Shown here: positions 19,208 to 29,248 of the stretch, one piece after another | Numbering within the stretch: position 1 is the first letter of the stretch | Layout: each line of letters begins with the position of its first letter | NCBI RefSeq assembly: GCF_958304185.1 | Contig: NZ_OY284434.1 | Location: forward strand, 62,001-126,000 | Length of the DNA: 64,000 nucleotides | Reading direction: 5' to 3' | DNA from: an uncultured Erythrobacter sp. | GTDB taxonomy: Bacteria > Pseudomonadota > Alphaproteobacteria > Sphingomonadales > Sphingomonadaceae | Translations under genes and position numbers: made by a program | Notes under the pieces: generated by a model | The model's database searches: none | Told to the model about the DNA's origin: nothing | The model's input: the letters and a program-made list of their open reading frames with translations, nothing else

Positions 19208-19744
19208 TTACTTCGCGCGTGCAGCCGTAGCGGCAGCCTTGTTGGCGTCGCGGCGAGCAAGCTTCTTCTCATGCTCGGGCGTCGGTACAGCCGCCACTTC
19301 GACGCTGCCACCGGCCTTTTCGACCGCAGCAATAGCGCCCTTGGTCGCGCCAGTTACGGCGAAGGTCACCTTGGCGGTGATCTCACCCTTGCCCAGCAGA
19401 CGCACGCCGTCCTTGCCATCACGCACCAGACCGACAGCACGCAATGCATCTTCGGTGATGGTGGCCTTGGCGTCGAGTTTGCCCGCGTCGATGAACTTCT
19501 GGATCATGCCGATGTTCACTTCGGCGTAGTCCTTGGCGAAGGGGTTGTTGAAGCCGCGCTTCGGCAGGCGCATGTGAAGCGGCATCTGCCCGCCTTCAAA
19601 GCCCTTGATCGCCACACCGGAACGAGCCTTCTGGCCCTTCTGACCGCGCGCCGAGGTCTTGCCCTTGCCCGAGCCGATACCACGGCCCACACGCATCCGG
19701 CCCTTACGGGCACCGGCATTGTCGCGGATGTCATTCAGTTTCAT
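19208..19744 (-). CDS. rplO: 50S ribosomal protein L15
   Basis: Large-subunit protein L15. At 178 residues it is longer than the ~144-residue enterobacterial protein because of a C-terminal extension rich in Ala, Lys and Arg ([22 protein letters not shown], quoted here in part: [19 protein letters not shown]). The N-terminus [20 protein letters not shown] and [15 protein letters not shown] are diagnostic. A palindromic repeat separates it from rpmD. Confidence 0.98.
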   Translation of the reverse strand: MKLNDIRDNAGARKGRMRVGRGIGSGKGKTSARGQKGQKARSGVAIKGFEGGQMPLHMRLPKRGFNNPFAKDYAEVNIGMIQKFIDAGKLDAKATITEDALRAVGLVRDGKDGVRLLGKGEITAKVTFAVTGATKGAIAAVEKAGGSVEVAAVPTPEHEKKLARRDANKAAATAARAK

Positions 19745-19789
19745 AGTCGTGCACTCGCTTTCGCTTTTGTCGCGCTTCTTGAAATGCGA

Positions 19790-19862
19790 ATCCCCGCGAA
19801 GGCGGGGATCTCATGCCGGTAGCGCATTGCCAGCGGCACGAGGCCCCCGCCTGCGCGGGGGC
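19790..19862. repeat. Two-hairpin repeat with 22-nt conserved core, inside the spc operon
   Basis: Hairpin 1 is atccccgc/gcggggat (19790-19809, loop gaag). Hairpin 2 is gcccccgc/gcgggggc (19843-19862, loop ctgc). Between them is the core agcgcattgccagcggcacg plus ag (19821-19842), which recurs with one mismatch at 34256-34277. The element lies between rpmD and rplO. Confidence 0.85.
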
Positions 19863-19874
19863 TCACGGCTTTGC

Positions 19875-20051
19875 TTAGTCGATCACCTGTACCAGATGCG
19901 GGACCTTGGCGATTGCGCCGCGCACCTCGGCGGTGTCCTGACGCTCGACGATCTTGTGCATCTTGTTCAGCCCCAGACCGATAAGGATCTGGCGCTGACT
20001 GGCGGGGCGACGGATCGGCGAACCGATCTGCTTGATCTTGATGGTAGCCAT
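19875..20051 (-). CDS. rpmD: 50S ribosomal protein L30
   Basis: Large-subunit protein L30, 58 residues, the normal size. The translation begins [16 protein letters not shown] and continues with [20 protein letters not shown], the conserved L30 core, ending HLVQVID. It starts 6 bp after the rpsE stop and sits at its usual spc position between S5 and L15. A repeat element separates it from rplO. Confidence 0.97.
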   Translation of the reverse strand: MATIKIKQIGSPIRRPASQRQILIGLGLNKMHKIVERQDTAEVRGAIAKVPHLVQVID

Positions 20052-20057
20052 CTCGAA

Positions 20058-20774
20058 TTACTCCACAATCGCCGCAGCGTCGGCTTCAGCCTCAACTGCG
20101 CTGGCCCCGCCACGACCCAGAAGGTCGACGACCTTCTTGCCACGACGCTGAGCAACCGACTTCGGCGAAGTCTGGTCGGAAAGCGCGTCAAAGGTGGCGC
20201 GGATCATGTTGTAGGGGTTCGACGTACCGACCGACTTGGTCACCACGTCAGCGACGCCAAGGCTCTCGAACACAGCGCGCATCGGACCACCGGCGATGAT
20301 GCCAGTCCCCGGAGGCGCCGTACGCAGAGTGACCTTGCCCGCGCCAAAGCGGCCATTGCCGTCATGGTGCAGAGTGCGGCCTTCCTTGAGCGGAACGCGG
20401 ATCATCTTCTTGCGAGCCGCGGCAGTGGCCTTGGTGATCGCTTCGGGCACTTCGCGAGCCTTGCCGTGGCCGAAGCCAACGCGGCCCTGACCGTCGCCGA
20501 CCACGACCAGCGCCGCAAAGCCGAAGCGCTTGCCGCCCTTTACGGTCTTGGAGACGCGGTTGATGTGCACCAGCTTTTCGATGATGCCGTCATCTTCTTC
20601 CTGCTTGCCACCGCGACGGTCATCACGACCGCCACGACCACGTCCGCGATCGCCGCCACCGCCTTCACGGTTGCCGCCACGGCCACGGCCACGACGGCCC
20701 TGCGCTTCACCGGCATCGCCAGCAACTTCGCTGCTGACCACTTCGGGGGTTTCGATGGTGTTCTCGTCAGCCAT
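20058..20774 (-). CDS. rpsE: 30S ribosomal protein S5 with RG-rich N-terminal extension
   Basis: Small-subunit protein S5, which lines the mRNA entry tunnel and affects accuracy. The conserved part starts near residue 66 ([19 protein letters not shown]) and includes [18 protein letters not shown] and [16 protein letters not shown]. At 238 residues it is about 70 longer than the enterobacterial protein. Most of the extra length is an N-terminal low-complexity tract of Arg, Gly and Asp (about residues 24-62), plus a short acidic C-terminus. Such S5 extensions occur in alphaproteobacteria; the role is unknown. Confidence 0.98.
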   Translation of the reverse strand: MADENTIETPEVVSSEVAGDAGEAQGRRGRGRGGNREGGGGDRGRGRGGRDDRRGGKQEEDDGIIEKLVHINRVSKTVKGGKRFGFAALVVVGDGQGRVGFGHGKAREVPEAITKATAAARKKMIRVPLKEGRTLHHDGNGRFGAGKVTLRTAPPGTGIIAGGPMRAVFESLGVADVVTKSVGTSNPYNMIRATFDALSDQTSPKSVAQRRGKKVVDLLGRGGASAVEAEADAAAIVE

Positions 20775-20776
20775 AA

Positions 20777-21121
20777 TCAGAACTCCAGCCCGCCTTCACG
20801 GGCGGCATCGGCCAGCGCTTTGACGCGACCATGGAACAGGAACCCGCCGCGATCGAACACGACAGTGGTCACGCCCGCCTTCTTGGCAGCTTCGGCAATT
20901 GCCTTGCCGACTTCGACAGCGGCATCGACATTCGCGCCGCTCGCCTTGGCACCGAGCGTCGAGGCGGCAGCGACAGTCTTGCCGGCTGCATCATCGATGA
21001 TCTGGGCGTAGATGTGACGGCCGGTGCGGTGCACCGACAGACGGGGCTTGCCACCGGCGCGAGCACGCAGAGCGGTGCGAACGCGGCGACGGCGCCGTTC
21101 GAAAAGGGAAAGCTTTGCCAT
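20777..21121 (-). CDS. rplR: 50S ribosomal protein L18
   Basis: Large-subunit 5S rRNA-binding protein L18, 114 residues. The start at 21121 gives [20 protein letters not shown], and the conserved RPRLSVHRT-like motif appears as [16 protein letters not shown]. The end is [19 protein letters not shown] (19 residues). The longer open frame upstream overlaps rplF and is not used. It is spaced 2 bp from rpsE. Confidence 0.98.
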   Translation of the reverse strand: MAKLSLFERRRRRVRTALRARAGGKPRLSVHRTGRHIYAQIIDDAAGKTVAAASTLGAKASGANVDAAVEVGKAIAEAAKKAGVTTVVFDRGGFLFHGRVKALADAAREGGLEF

Positions 21122-21122
21122 C

Positions 21123-21656
21123 TTATCTCTTCTTCCCTTCCTTGCGGAAGATAAACTCGCCCTTGTAAGCAATCCCCTTGCCCTTGTAGGGCTCGGGCTT
21201 GCGCCAGCGGCGGATTTCGGCAGCAAACTGGCCAACGGCCTGCTTGTCGGTTCCGGAAATCTCGATCGTGGTCTGATCCGGCGTCTTGACTTCAAGACCC
21301 TCGGGCACAGGCAGGTCGACATCATGGCTGTAGCCAAGCTGCAGCTTCAGATTGCGGCCCTGCGCGTTGGCACGGTAGCCGACACCCTTGATGACGAGGA
21401 CCTTGGTGAAGCCGTCAGTGACGCCTTCGACCAGGTTCGACACCAGCGTGCGCTGCATGCCCCAGAAGGCCCGCGCCTGACGGCTGTCATTGGCCGGCTT
21501 GACCGAAATCTCGCCCTCTTCGACCTTGTAGTCGATGAGGTCGGACAGACCCAGGGTCAGGGTGCCCTTGGGCCCCTTCACCGTCAGAGTGCCGTTGTCG
21601 ATCGTGGCGGTAACACCGCCAGGGATCGCCACCGGCTTTTTACCGATGCGGCTCAT
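21123..21656 (-). CDS. rplF: 50S ribosomal protein L6
   Basis: Large-subunit protein L6, 177 residues, standard length, with the duplicated RNA-binding fold. [15 protein letters not shown] at the N-terminus and [21 protein letters not shown] near the end (in part: [15 protein letters not shown]) are diagnostic. Its start overlaps the rpsH stop by one base, and rplR starts 1-2 bp beyond its stop, so this segment is tightly coupled. Confidence 0.98.
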   Translation of the reverse strand: MSRIGKKPVAIPGGVTATIDNGTLTVKGPKGTLTLGLSDLIDYKVEEGEISVKPANDSRQARAFWGMQRTLVSNLVEGVTDGFTKVLVIKGVGYRANAQGRNLKLQLGYSHDVDLPVPEGLEVKTPDQTTIEISGTDKQAVGQFAAEIRRWRKPEPYKGKGIAYKGEFIFRKEGKKR

Positions 21657-22051
21657 CAGAACACCTCCGCCAGGACTTCGCCGCCGACGTTGTGGCTGCG
21701 TGCTTCGGCATCCGAGAGCACGCCGCGCGGCGTCGAGACGATCGTGATGCCAAGGCCGTTACGGATCGTCGGCAGTTCCTTGGAACCCGAATAGACCCGG
21801 CGACCCGGCTTGGAGACGCGGGCCACGTGCTTGATCGCGGGCTCGCCTTCGAAATACTTCAGTTCGATCCGCAGCGCCGGATGCTTGCCCGAATTGTCTT
21901 CGCTGTAGCCACGGATGTAGCCTTCACGCTGAAGCACTTCGAGCACGCTTGCGCGAAGGTTGCTCGCGGGCGTGAGCACGGAGTCCTTCTTCGCACGCTG
22001 GCCGTTGCGGATGCGGGTGAGCATATCACCCAGAGGATCGGTCATAGCCAT
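21656..22051 (-). CDS. rpsH: 30S ribosomal protein S8
   Basis: Small-subunit protein S8, 131 residues, which binds helix 21 of 16S rRNA and in enterobacteria represses the spc operon. Recognised by [36 protein letters not shown] and [19 protein letters not shown]. An alternative ATG lies two codons downstream. Its stop overlaps the rplF start. Confidence 0.98.
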   Translation of the reverse strand: MAMTDPLGDMLTRIRNGQRAKKDSVLTPASNLRASVLEVLQREGYIRGYSEDNSGKHPALRIELKYFEGEPAIKHVARVSKPGRRVYSGSKELPTIRNGLGITIVSTPRGVLSDAEARSHNVGGEVLAEVF

Positions 22052-22061
22052 TGTTCAGTCC

Positions 22062-22367
22062 TCACCAGCTCGACTTGGTCAGACCGGGAATCATCCCGCT
22101 GTTGCCGAGTTGACGCAGTTCGATGCGGTTGATGCCGAACTTGCGGTAATAGCCGCGCGGGCGGCCGGTGGTGGCGCAACGGTTGCGGACCCGGGTCGGG
22201 TTCGCATTGCGCGGAAGCTCTGCCATCTTGAGCCGAGCAACCAGGCGCTCAGTCTCTTCGAGGGACTCGTCATTCGCGATCGCCTTCAGCTTCTCGTACT
22301 TCGCAGCGTACTGCTTGACGAGCTTCTTGCGACGCTCATTCTTGTTGATGGAACTCAGTTTCGCCAT
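22062..22367 (-). CDS. rpsN: 30S ribosomal protein S14
   Basis: Small-subunit protein S14, 101 residues, the long zinc-free form: the segment where the short form has CxxC motifs reads [19 protein letters not shown] with a single cysteine. [20 protein letters not shown] at the start is typical. It lies between rplE and rpsH as in other spc operons. Confidence 0.98.
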   Translation of the reverse strand: MAKLSSINKNERRKKLVKQYAAKYEKLKAIANDESLEETERLVARLKMAELPRNANPTRVRNRCATTGRPRGYYRKFGINRIELRQLGNSGMIPGLTKSSW

Positions 22368-22409
22368 GGACTTAAGCTCTCTTGCCTAGTGTCGTTTGGG
22401 GGAAGCGGC

Positions 22410-23003
22410 TCACGCCGCCTCCTTCTGTTCGGTTGCCTTTGCGCCCGGTGCTTCGCCCTGGAAGGGGAAGCCGAACAGACGCAGCAATTCGCGCGCCTCT
22501 TCATCGGTCTTGGCGGTGGTGGTGACGATGATGTCCATCCCGCGCACCTTCTCGATCTTGTCGTAGCTGATTTCGGGGAACACGATCTGTTCCTTCAGCC
22601 CCATCGCGTAGTTCCCGCGGCCATCGAACGACTTGGCGTTCAGCCCGCGGAAATCCCGGATGCGCGGCATGGCCACGGTGACGAGACGATCAAGAAATTC
22701 GTACATACGTTCACGGCGCAAGGTGACCTTGCAACCAATCGGCATGCCTTCACGCAGCTTGAACTGCGCGATCGACTTCTTGGCGATGGTGATGACCGGC
22801 TTCTGGCCGGCGATCAGCGCCATTTCTTCAGCGGCGGTCTGGACCTTCTTCTTGTCCTGGCTCGCTTCGCCGACGCCCATGTTGAGCGTGATCTTCAGAA
22901 GCTTGGGGACTTCGAGACGGTTCTTGTAGCCAAACTTCTCGGTCATCGCTTTCACGATTTCCGCGTCGTACTTGGCCTTCATCCGGGCGGTATAATCAGC
23001 CAT
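22410..23003 (-). CDS. rplE: 50S ribosomal protein L5
   Basis: Large-subunit 5S rRNA-binding protein L5, 197 residues, slightly longer than the ~179-residue norm through a C-terminal tail ([15 protein letters not shown]). Core motifs are [30 protein letters not shown] and [19 protein letters not shown] choose ATG 23003 (MADYTARMK), which overlaps the rplX stop by 8 bases; a start five codons upstream is possible. Confidence 0.97.
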   Translation of the reverse strand: MADYTARMKAKYDAEIVKAMTEKFGYKNRLEVPKLLKITLNMGVGEASQDKKKVQTAAEEMALIAGQKPVITIAKKSIAQFKLREGMPIGCKVTLRRERMYEFLDRLVTVAMPRIRDFRGLNAKSFDGRGNYAMGLKEQIVFPEISYDKIEKVRGMDIIVTTTAKTDEEARELLRLFGFPFQGEAPGAKATEQKEAA

Positions 23004-23316
23004 CGATGGTCTCCCCACTCTTCACGGCGACGCGGACCTTTTTGCCGTCCTTCATTTCGAAGCGGACGCGCGTGGCCTTGCCGGTCTTGGGATCAGCAAG
23101 CGCAACCTTCGAGATGTGCATCGGGGCCGGGAACCGGTCGATGCCACCCTGGGGGTTGGTCTGGCTGGGCTTGCGGTGACGGGCAGCGATGTTCACGCCC
23201 TCGACAACAACCTTGCCGTCCTTCGGCATGACCTGAGCGACCGTACCGGTACGACCCTTGTCCTTGCCCGACAGCACGACGACGCTGTCACCCTTCTTAA
23301 TCTTAGCGGAAGCCAT
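22996..23316 (-). CDS. rplX: 50S ribosomal protein L24
   Basis: Large-subunit assembly-initiator protein L24, 106 residues, with the KOW-type opening [20 protein letters not shown] and the conserved [20 protein letters not shown]. The ATG at 23316 overlaps the rplN stop (TGATG arrangement), indicating translational coupling. A GTG one codon upstream is less likely. Its own stop overlaps rplE. Confidence 0.97.
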   Translation of the reverse strand: MASAKIKKGDSVVVLSGKDKGRTGTVAQVMPKDGKVVVEGVNIAARHRKPSQTNPQGGIDRFPAPMHISKVALADPKTGKATRVRFEMKDGKKVRVAVKSGETIDG

Positions 23317-23684
23317 CACAGCACCTCCGGAGCGAGCGAAATGATCTTCATGAAGCCGCGCGAACGCAGTTCACGCACCACCGGGCCAAAGATACGGGTG
23401 CCAATCGGCTCCTCGTTCTTGTTGACCAGCACGGCAGCATTGCTGTCGAAACGGATCACGGTGCCGTCGGGACGACGCACTTCCTTGCGGGTGCGGACGA
23501 TCACGGCGCGATGGACATCGCCCTTCTTGACCTTCGCGCGCGGCTGCGCCTCCTTGATGGAGACGACGATCACATCGCCGACGCCCGCGGTACGACGCTT
23601 CGACCCGCCCAGCACCTTGATGCACTGGACGCGCTTAGCGCCGCTGTTGTCCGCGACGTCGAGATTGGATTGCATCTGGATCAT
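23316..23684 (-). CDS. rplN: 50S ribosomal protein L14
   Basis: Large-subunit protein L14, 122 residues, exactly the usual length. Motifs include [37 protein letters not shown] and [17 protein letters not shown]. It is separated from rpsQ by 76 bp in which I see no gene, and its stop is coupled to rplX. Confidence 0.99.
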   Translation of the reverse strand: MIQMQSNLDVADNSGAKRVQCIKVLGGSKRRTAGVGDVIVVSIKEAQPRAKVKKGDVHRAVIVRTRKEVRRPDGTVIRFDSNAAVLVNKNEEPIGTRIFGPVVRELRSRGFMKIISLAPEVL

Positions 23685-23760
23685 TGATCCGTCTTCCTTC
23701 TCACTGGCTTACCAGGACACCCGATCCGACCGGGGCCTGACAGTTCCGATTACGCCTAAT

Positions 23761-24051
23761 TCAGTTACCCGCAGCTGCGACGTCGAGGTCGGCTTCCACC
23801 GCCTGCACGCCACCTGCCACAACCCGGTCCTTGACGATCCAGGTCTTGGTCTTGGACATCGGGCGGGTCTCTTCGATCCGCACCACGTCACCCACGGTGT
23901 ATTCATTGGTTTCGTCGTGCGCGTGATACTTCTTCGAACGACGGATGATCTTCCCGTAAAGCGGGTGCTTCACCTTGCGTTCGACCAGCACGGTCACGGT
24001 CTTGTTGGTCTTGTCGGAGGTCACAGTCCCGACGAGGATGCGCTTGGGCAT
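23761..24051 (-). CDS. rpsQ: 30S ribosomal protein S17
   Basis: Small-subunit OB-fold protein S17. The 96 residues include [40 protein letters not shown] (part: [16 protein letters not shown]) and the C-terminal [10 protein letters not shown]. The last ~20 residues extend beyond the enterobacterial protein. It lies 11 bp after rpmC. Confidence 0.98.
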   Translation of the reverse strand: MPKRILVGTVTSDKTNKTVTVLVERKVKHPLYGKIIRRSKKYHAHDETNEYTVGDVVRIEETRPMSKTKTWIVKDRVVAGGVQAVEADLDVAAAGN

Positions 24052-24062
24052 TGTGCTACTCC

Positions 24063-24275
24063 TTACGCCTTGGCGGCGGCGGTTTTGGCCGCACGCTCGT
24101 TTTGCAGCGTCTTGATCTGCGCGATGGTCCGGCGCACCTGACGGATGCGCGCGGGAGCCTCGAGCTGGTTGGTCGCAGCCTGGAACCGCAGATTGTACTG
24201 CTCGCGCTTCAGCTCGGTGAGCTCGGCGGTCAGCTGATCATCAGTCTTGGTGCGAAGGTCCGCAAAGTCGGCCAT
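24063..24275 (-). CDS. rpmC: 50S ribosomal protein L29
   Basis: Large-subunit protein L29, 70 residues, a two-helix protein near the exit tunnel. The sequence [20 protein letters not shown] and the [16 protein letters not shown] motif are typical. The start at 24275 overlaps the rplP stop (TAATG). The longer frame upstream is inside rplP and is rejected. An Ala/Lys tail ends the protein. Confidence 0.97.
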   Translation of the reverse strand: MADFADLRTKTDDQLTAELTELKREQYNLRFQAATNQLEAPARIRQVRRTIAQIKTLQNERAAKTAAAKA

Positions 24276-24709
24276 TATTCGCCTCCCAGGTGGCTGGTGT
24301 CGCCGAGACGGGCAACAACCTTGGTCTTGATCGGCAGCTTCATGGCTGCACGCTCGAACGCTTCGGCCGCGAGCGGGCCGGCAACGCCATCGAGTTCGAA
24401 CAGGATGCGGCCCGGCTTCACCTTGGCTGCCCAATATTCGACCGAACCCTTGCCCTTACCCTGACGGACTTCAGCAGGCTTCTTCGTCACGGGCACATCT
24501 GGGAAGACGCGGATCCAGAGACGGCCCTGACGCTTGATGTGACGCGTGATCGCGCGGCGAGCCGCTTCGATCTGACGTGCGGTAATCCGCTCGGGTTCCA
24601 GAGCCTTCAGACCATAGGAGCCAAAGTTAAGGGTGGTGCCACCCTTGGCTTCGCCCTTGATCCGTCCCTTGAACTGCTTGCGGAACTTGTGCTTTTTCGG
24701 TTGCAACAT
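24275..24709 (-). CDS. rplP: 50S ribosomal protein L16
   Basis: Large-subunit protein L16 at the A-site region, 144 residues. [19 protein letters not shown], the [19 protein letters not shown] motif, and the loop sequence [20 protein letters not shown] (20 residues) identify it. It is coupled to rpmC by a one-base overlap and follows rpsC by 11 bp. Confidence 0.99.
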   Translation of the reverse strand: MLQPKKHKFRKQFKGRIKGEAKGGTTLNFGSYGLKALEPERITARQIEAARRAITRHIKRQGRLWIRVFPDVPVTKKPAEVRQGKGKGSVEYWAAKVKPGRILFELDGVAGPLAAEAFERAAMKLPIKTKVVARLGDTSHLGGE

Positions 24710-24720
24710 GGTCTGTTACC

Positions 24721-25416
24721 TCAACGAGCCGGACGGACGCCGGAAGTCTGCGCTTCCATCATCAGGCGGTCCTGGGCGGTCGGATCATGAGCGAGAATCT
24801 CGCCCTTGAAGATCCACACCTTGATACCGATGATCCCGTAGGCGGTGAGCGCTTCACACTCGGCATAATCGATGTTGGCACGCAGCGTGTGCGCCGGAAC
24901 GCGGCCTTCACGATACGATTCAACCCGGGCGATTTCCGCGCCGCCAAGACGGCCACCGCAGGTGATCTTGATCCCCTCGGCACCGAGCCGGATGGCCGAC
25001 TGCATCGCGCGCTTCATCGCCCGGCGGAACGCCACGCGGCGAACCAGCTGATCAGCGATGCCCTGCGCAACGAGCTTTGAGTCGATTTCCGGCTTGCGGA
25101 TTTCAACGATGTTCAGCTTCACGTCGCTCGGCGTCATGGTCGCCAGCTTCGAGCGCAGCTTTTCGATGTCTGCACCCTTCTTGCCGATGATCACGCCGGG
25201 ACGTGCCGCATAGATCGACACGCGGCACAGCTTGGCCGGACGCTCGATCACCACCTTGGAAACTGCCGCCTGCGGCAGGTTCTTCATGATGTACTTGCGG
25301 ATCGCGACATCTTCCTTGAGCAGCTGCGCATAGTCACGCCCTTCGGCGTACCAGCGGCTGTCCCAGGTGCGGTTGATCTGCAGGCGCAGACCGATCGGAT
25401 TGCTCTTCTGGCCCAT
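24721..25416 (-). CDS. rpsC: 30S ribosomal protein S3
   Basis: Small-subunit protein S3 at the mRNA entry site, 231 residues. [20 protein letters not shown], the KH-domain GxxG ([15 protein letters not shown]), and [20 protein letters not shown] (20 residues) are conserved. It begins 1 bp after rplV and precedes rplP. Confidence 0.99.
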   Translation of the reverse strand: MGQKSNPIGLRLQINRTWDSRWYAEGRDYAQLLKEDVAIRKYIMKNLPQAAVSKVVIERPAKLCRVSIYAARPGVIIGKKGADIEKLRSKLATMTPSDVKLNIVEIRKPEIDSKLVAQGIADQLVRRVAFRRAMKRAMQSAIRLGAEGIKITCGGRLGGAEIARVESYREGRVPAHTLRANIDYAECEALTAYGIIGIKVWIFKGEILAHDPTAQDRLMMEAQTSGVRPAR

Positions 25417-25417
25417 C

Positions 25418-25795
25418 TTACGCCTCTTCTGCTTCGCGAACGACGATCCGCAGCCGTGAGAACGGCTTGAGGATACGGGTCGACTTGCCGCGGCCGCGGG
25501 TGTGGAACCGCTTCATCGTCACCGACTTGCCGACCGAAGCTTCCGCCACGATCAACGCATCAACGTCGAGGTTGTGGTTGTTTTCGGCATTGGCGATTGC
25601 GGAGGCGAGCACCTTGCTCGCATCGCGCGCCATTGCCCGCTTCGAAAAGGCGAGAATGTTCAACGCCTCTTCAGCCTTCTTGCCACGGATCAGGGCAGCA
25701 ACGAGGTTGAGCTTCTGCGCCGAACCACGGATCGTGGTGCCGACGGCCAGCGCCTCGTTATCGCCCACGCGGCGGGGTGCCTTTGCCTTGCTCAT
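25418..25795 (-). CDS. rplV: 50S ribosomal protein L22
   Basis: Large-subunit protein L22, whose hairpin lines the exit tunnel; 125 residues. The segments [36 protein letters not shown] and the C-terminal SHRTxxR-equivalent [19 protein letters not shown] fit the family. An N-terminal extension of about 14 residues ([14 protein letters not shown]) precedes the core. It shares one base with the rpsS stop. Confidence 0.98.
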   Translation of the reverse strand: MSKAKAPRRVGDNEALAVGTTIRGSAQKLNLVAALIRGKKAEEALNILAFSKRAMARDASKVLASAIANAENNHNLDVDALIVAEASVGKSVTMKRFHTRGRGKSTRILKPFSRLRIVVREAEEA

Positions 25796-26070
25796 CAGCG
25801 CTTGCCCTTCTTGTCGGCAGCGTGACCGGGGAAGGTGCGCGTGGGCGCAAATTCACCAAGCTTGTGGCCGACCATTTCTTCCGAAACCGAAACGGGAATG
25901 AACTTGTGCCCGTTATAGACATTGAAGGTGAGCCCGACGAACTGCGGCAGAATCGTCGAACGCCGCGACCAGGTCTTGATCGGCTTGACGTTGCTCGCTT
26001 CCTGCGCGCTTTCAGCCTTCTTCAACAGGCTCAGCTCGACAAACGGACCTTTCCAGACGGAACGTGCCAT
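25795..26070 (-). CDS. rpsS: 30S ribosomal protein S19
   Basis: Small-subunit head protein S19, 91 residues, the standard size. [40 protein letters not shown] and the C-terminal [20 protein letters not shown] are diagnostic. It follows rplB by 6 bp and overlaps rplV by one base. Confidence 0.99.
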   Translation of the reverse strand: MARSVWKGPFVELSLLKKAESAQEASNVKPIKTWSRRSTILPQFVGLTFNVYNGHKFIPVSVSEEMVGHKLGEFAPTRTFPGHAADKKGKR

Positions 26071-26076
26071 CGTCTC

Positions 26077-26913
26077 TTACCTCTTCTTCTTCGCGTGACG
26101 CGAACGGATGATCATCTTGTCCGTCTGCTTGTTATGGCGCGTACGGGCACCCTTGGTCGGCTTGCCCCACGGGGTCACCGGATGGCGACCGCCTGAGGTC
26201 CGGCCTTCACCACCACCGTGCGGGTGGTCGACCGGGTTCTTCGCAACACCGCGAGTCAGCGGGCGGACGCCCATCCAACGCTTGCGGCCTGCCTTGGCAA
26301 AGTTCTGGTTGCCGTTGTCGGGGTTCGACACGGCGCCCACAGTGCCCATGCAATCGGCGCGCAGGTAACGCTGCTCACCCGAGTTCAGGCGAACGATGAC
26401 CATCGCGCGGTCACGACCGACGACCTGCACATAAGTGCCGGCCGAACGGGCGATCTGACCACCCTTGCCCGGCTTCATTTCCACGTTGTGGCAAATGGTG
26501 CCGACCGGCATCTGACCCAGCAACATGGCGTTGCCCGGCTTGGTGTCGGTCTTCTCACCAGCTACAACAGTGTCACCAACGGCGAGACGCTGCGGAGCGA
26601 TGATGTAGGCCTGCTCACCATCTTCGTACTTCACCAGTGCGATGAAGGCGGTGCGGTTCGGGTCATATTCCAGACGCTCGACGGTGGCAGGCATATCCCA
26701 CTTACGACGCTTGAAGTCGATGAAACGGTACTTCTGCTTGTGACCACCGGCGATGCCACGCGAGGTGACATGGCCCTTGTTGTTACGGCCACCGGTCTTG
26801 TGCTTACCTTCGGTAAGCGCCTTGACCGGCTTGCCCTTCCACAGGGCCGACTTGTCGACCAGAATCAGACCGCGGCGAGCGGGACTGGTCGGTTTATAGT
26901 TCTTGAGTGCCAT
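26077..26913 (-). CDS. rplB: 50S ribosomal protein L2
   Basis: Large-subunit protein L2, required for subunit association and near the peptidyl transferase centre; 278 residues. [15 protein letters not shown], the zinc-free core [18 protein letters not shown], and the functionally important [19 protein letters not shown] near the C-terminus are present. It lies 23 bp after rplW. Confidence 0.99.
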   Translation of the reverse strand: MALKNYKPTSPARRGLILVDKSALWKGKPVKALTEGKHKTGGRNNKGHVTSRGIAGGHKQKYRFIDFKRRKWDMPATVERLEYDPNRTAFIALVKYEDGEQAYIIAPQRLAVGDTVVAGEKTDTKPGNAMLLGQMPVGTICHNVEMKPGKGGQIARSAGTYVQVVGRDRAMVIVRLNSGEQRYLRADCMGTVGAVSNPDNGNQNFAKAGRKRWMGVRPLTRGVAKNPVDHPHGGGEGRTSGGRHPVTPWGKPTKGARTRHNKQTDKMIIRSRHAKKKR

Positions 26914-26936
26914 TGTTCGTGTCCTGTCCCTTGGCC

Positions 26937-27245
26937 TCAGATACCGCTGGTGATGTCGATCATTTCACCCTCGGCGAGGGTGACAATGGCCTTCTTCACA
27001 TCGGAACGCGTGTAGGGCTTGCCCTTCCAACGCTTGGTCTTGCCCTTCATGATCAGGGTGTTCACCGAAACGACCTTCTTGTCGTAGATCGCTTCGATGG
27101 CTTCCTTGATCTGCGGCTTGGTCGCGCTTCCAGCAACCTTGAAGACCACAGCATTGTGTTCCGAAGCCAGTGTCGACTTTTCGGTGATGTGGGGCGCGAG
27201 GATCACGTCGTAATGACGCGCATCGACGGTTTGCTTCTTAGCCAT
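26937..27245 (-). CDS. rplW: 50S ribosomal protein L23
   Basis: Large-subunit protein L23 at the tunnel exit, a docking site for trigger factor and SRP; 102 residues. The signature [20 protein letters not shown] and [20 protein letters not shown] identify it. Its first codons overlap the end of rplD by 8 bases, a coupled arrangement. Confidence 0.98.
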   Translation of the reverse strand: MAKKQTVDARHYDVILAPHITEKSTLASEHNAVVFKVAGSATKPQIKEAIEAIYDKKVVSVNTLIMKGKTKRWKGKPYTRSDVKKAIVTLAEGEMIDITSGI

Positions 27246-27867
27246 TGAACCGTGCCTCCAGCTTTTCGACAGCGGCCTTGGTCAGCACCAGAGTGTCGTG
27301 GTTGAGGATGTCATAGACGTTGGCGCCCATGGCCGGCATCACGTTGATGCCCGGCAGGTTACCGGCAGCCTTCTTGAAGCCTGCGTCAACCTGTTCGCCG
27401 TCGATCACCAGCACCTTGCCCGCAAAGCCGGCCTTGGCGAGGTGGCCCTTGAGGACCTTGGTCTTGGCTTCGGCGAGTGCCAGCGTGTCGACCACGATGA
27501 GACCGTCCTTGGCCTTGCTCGAAAGCGCCATCTTGAGGCCGAGCGCACGGATCTTCTTGTTGAGCGACTGCTCGAAGTCACGCTTGCGCGCGCCGTGGGC
27601 CTTACCGCCGCCGATGAAGATCGGCGCTGCGCGGTCGCCGTGACGAGCGGTGCCGCCGCCCTTCTGCTTGCCGAACTTCTTGCCGGTGCGGGCCACGTCC
27701 GAACGCTCACGCGTCGGGCGGGCAGTGCCGCGGCGGTTCTCAAGCTGCCAGGTCACGACCCGGTGAAGGATGTCAGCGCGCGGCTCGATGCCGAACACGT
27801 CGTCCGAAAGCTCGATGTCGGCGCCCTTGACCGCAGTACCGTCGATGTTCTGAACCTTGATCTTCAT
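27238..27867 (-). CDS. rplD: 50S ribosomal protein L4
   Basis: Large-subunit protein L4, 209 residues; in enterobacteria it also represses the S10 operon. Identified by [20 protein letters not shown], the tunnel loop [20 protein letters not shown] and [20 protein letters not shown]. It starts 3 bp after the rplC stop and overlaps rplW. Confidence 0.98.
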   Translation of the reverse strand: MKIKVQNIDGTAVKGADIELSDDVFGIEPRADILHRVVTWQLENRRGTARPTRERSDVARTGKKFGKQKGGGTARHGDRAAPIFIGGGKAHGARKRDFEQSLNKKIRALGLKMALSSKAKDGLIVVDTLALAEAKTKVLKGHLAKAGFAGKVLVIDGEQVDAGFKKAAGNLPGINVMPAMGANVYDILNHDTLVLTKAAVEKLEARFNG

Positions 27868-27870
27868 GGC

Positions 27871-28665
27871 TCAGCCTTCCTTGTTTTCTTCGGTGGCCGG
27901 AGCGTCGGTTTCGACGGCTTCGGTCACGACCACGTCTTCGGCGGCAGCTTCGACAACCGAGGGGGTCTCGTCAGCCAGCGGAGCGTGCTTCGAGAGCACA
28001 GCGCCGGGGAACGGAACGCCTTCGGGAAGCGGAAGCTTCACCGAGTCACGAACGAGCAGCCAGCCGTTCTTCGCGCCCGGGACCGAGCCCTTGACGAAGA
28101 GGAGACCGCGCTCGGCATCCGTGCGGACGATTTCGAGGTTCTGCTGGGTGCGCTGACGGTCGCCCATGTGGCCGGCCATCTTCTTGCCCTTGAACACGCG
28201 GCCCGGATCCTGACGGTTACCCGTCGAACCGTGGGCACGGTGCGAGATCGACACACCGTGGGTGGCGCGCATACCGCCGAAGCCCCAACGCTTCATGGCG
28301 CCGGCAAAGCCCTTGCCCTGCGTGTGGCCGGTGATGTCGACCATCTGACCAGCGATGAAATGCTCGGCACTGATGGTCGAACCGACCGGCACGAGGCCAT
28401 CGGCGTTTTCGACGCGGAATTCAGCGACGCGCTTCTTCAGGCCGACATCGGCCTTGGCGAAATGTTCACGCTGCGGCTTGGCAACGTTCTTCTGCTTGGC
28501 TTCGCCTGCGCCGAGCTGGACGGCAAAGTAGCCATCACGGTCTTCGGTGCGGTGCGAAACCACCTGGCAATCTTCCAGCGCGAGAACGGTCACAGGCACG
28601 TGCCGTCCGTCCTCCTGGAAGAGGCGGGTCATCCCGACTTTCTTTGCGATAACGCCGGTGCGCAT
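27871..28665 (-). CDS. rplC: 50S ribosomal protein L3 with acidic C-terminal extension
   Basis: Large-subunit protein L3, 264 residues against about 209 in enterobacteria. The core has [20 protein letters not shown], the [20 protein letters not shown] loop reaching the peptidyl transferase centre, and [13 protein letters not shown]. The last ~50 residues form an acidic, Ala/Glu/Val-rich tail ending TEENKEG. Unusually, 271 bp separate it from rpsJ. Confidence 0.98.
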   Translation of the reverse strand: MRTGVIAKKVGMTRLFQEDGRHVPVTVLALEDCQVVSHRTEDRDGYFAVQLGAGEAKQKNVAKPQREHFAKADVGLKKRVAEFRVENADGLVPVGSTISAEHFIAGQMVDITGHTQGKGFAGAMKRWGFGGMRATHGVSISHRAHGSTGNRQDPGRVFKGKKMAGHMGDRQRTQQNLEIVRTDAERGLLFVKGSVPGAKNGWLLVRDSVKLPLPEGVPFPGAVLSKHAPLADETPSVVEAAAEDVVVTEAVETDAPATEENKEG

Positions 28666-28936
28666 CGTCAGTTACTCCTCAACAGAGGCACCCTACGGAC
28701 CATCCGCAAGGTGCATGGCAGGCCACAGCGTCAGACGCCGCAGCCCAGTTCAGCCCAAATTGTCATGCATCGCCCCGTCCGGGCTGAGTGCTCCTGCTGG
28801 CCGGGTGGCCGCTGGAGCGAGACGGGGGACGCAGCCCGGATGATTTTCATCCGGCGGTATCCACCCTATCGTCAGGTGAGGCGCATATGGCCTCAACGAT
28901 AGAGGCCCCTGCCGAAACAGGGGCATTTCGGCTGGC
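28666..28936 (-). promoter_or_regulatory. 271-bp rpsJ-rplC gap with stem-loops, possible leader or second promoter
   Basis: No gene is visible. On the minus strand, just after the rpsJ stop, lies gcccct/aggggc (28905-28910 with 28919-28924). Next is a two-part stem: ctatcgt/acgatag (28866-28872 with 28896-28902) enclosing tgaggc/gcctca. Neither has a T-run. The size of the gap suggests a regulatory leader ahead of rplC; this is inference. Confidence 0.5.
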
Positions 28937-29248
28937 TTAGGCCAGCTTGATCTCGACGTTTACGCCAGCTGCCAGATCGAGCTTCATCAGCGCGTCGACG
29001 GTCTGGGCGTTGGGCTGCACGATATCGAGCAACCGCTTGTAGGTGCGAACTTCGAACTGCTCGCGCGACTTTTTGTCGACGTGCGGACCGCGGTTCACGG
29101 TAAACTTCTCGATACGCGTCGGCAGGGGAATGGGGCCACGAATAAGAGCGCCAGTGCGGCGGGCCGTATCGGCGATCTCACCAGTTGCCTGGTCGAGAAC
29201 GCGGTGATCAAACGCCTTGAGGCGAATACGGATATTCTGAGCTTCCAT
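28937..29248 (-). CDS. rpsJ: 30S ribosomal protein S10
   Basis: Small-subunit protein S10 (also the NusE antitermination factor), 103 residues. The sequence has [40 protein letters not shown] and [17 protein letters not shown], all typical. It opens the S10 group, 390 bp downstream of tuf and after the tuf terminator, and is followed by an unusually long gap before rplC. Confidence 0.99.
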   Translation of the reverse strand: MEAQNIRIRLKAFDHRVLDQATGEIADTARRTGALIRGPIPLPTRIEKFTVNRGPHVDKKSREQFEVRTYKRLLDIVQPNAQTVDALMKLDLAAGVNVEIKLA

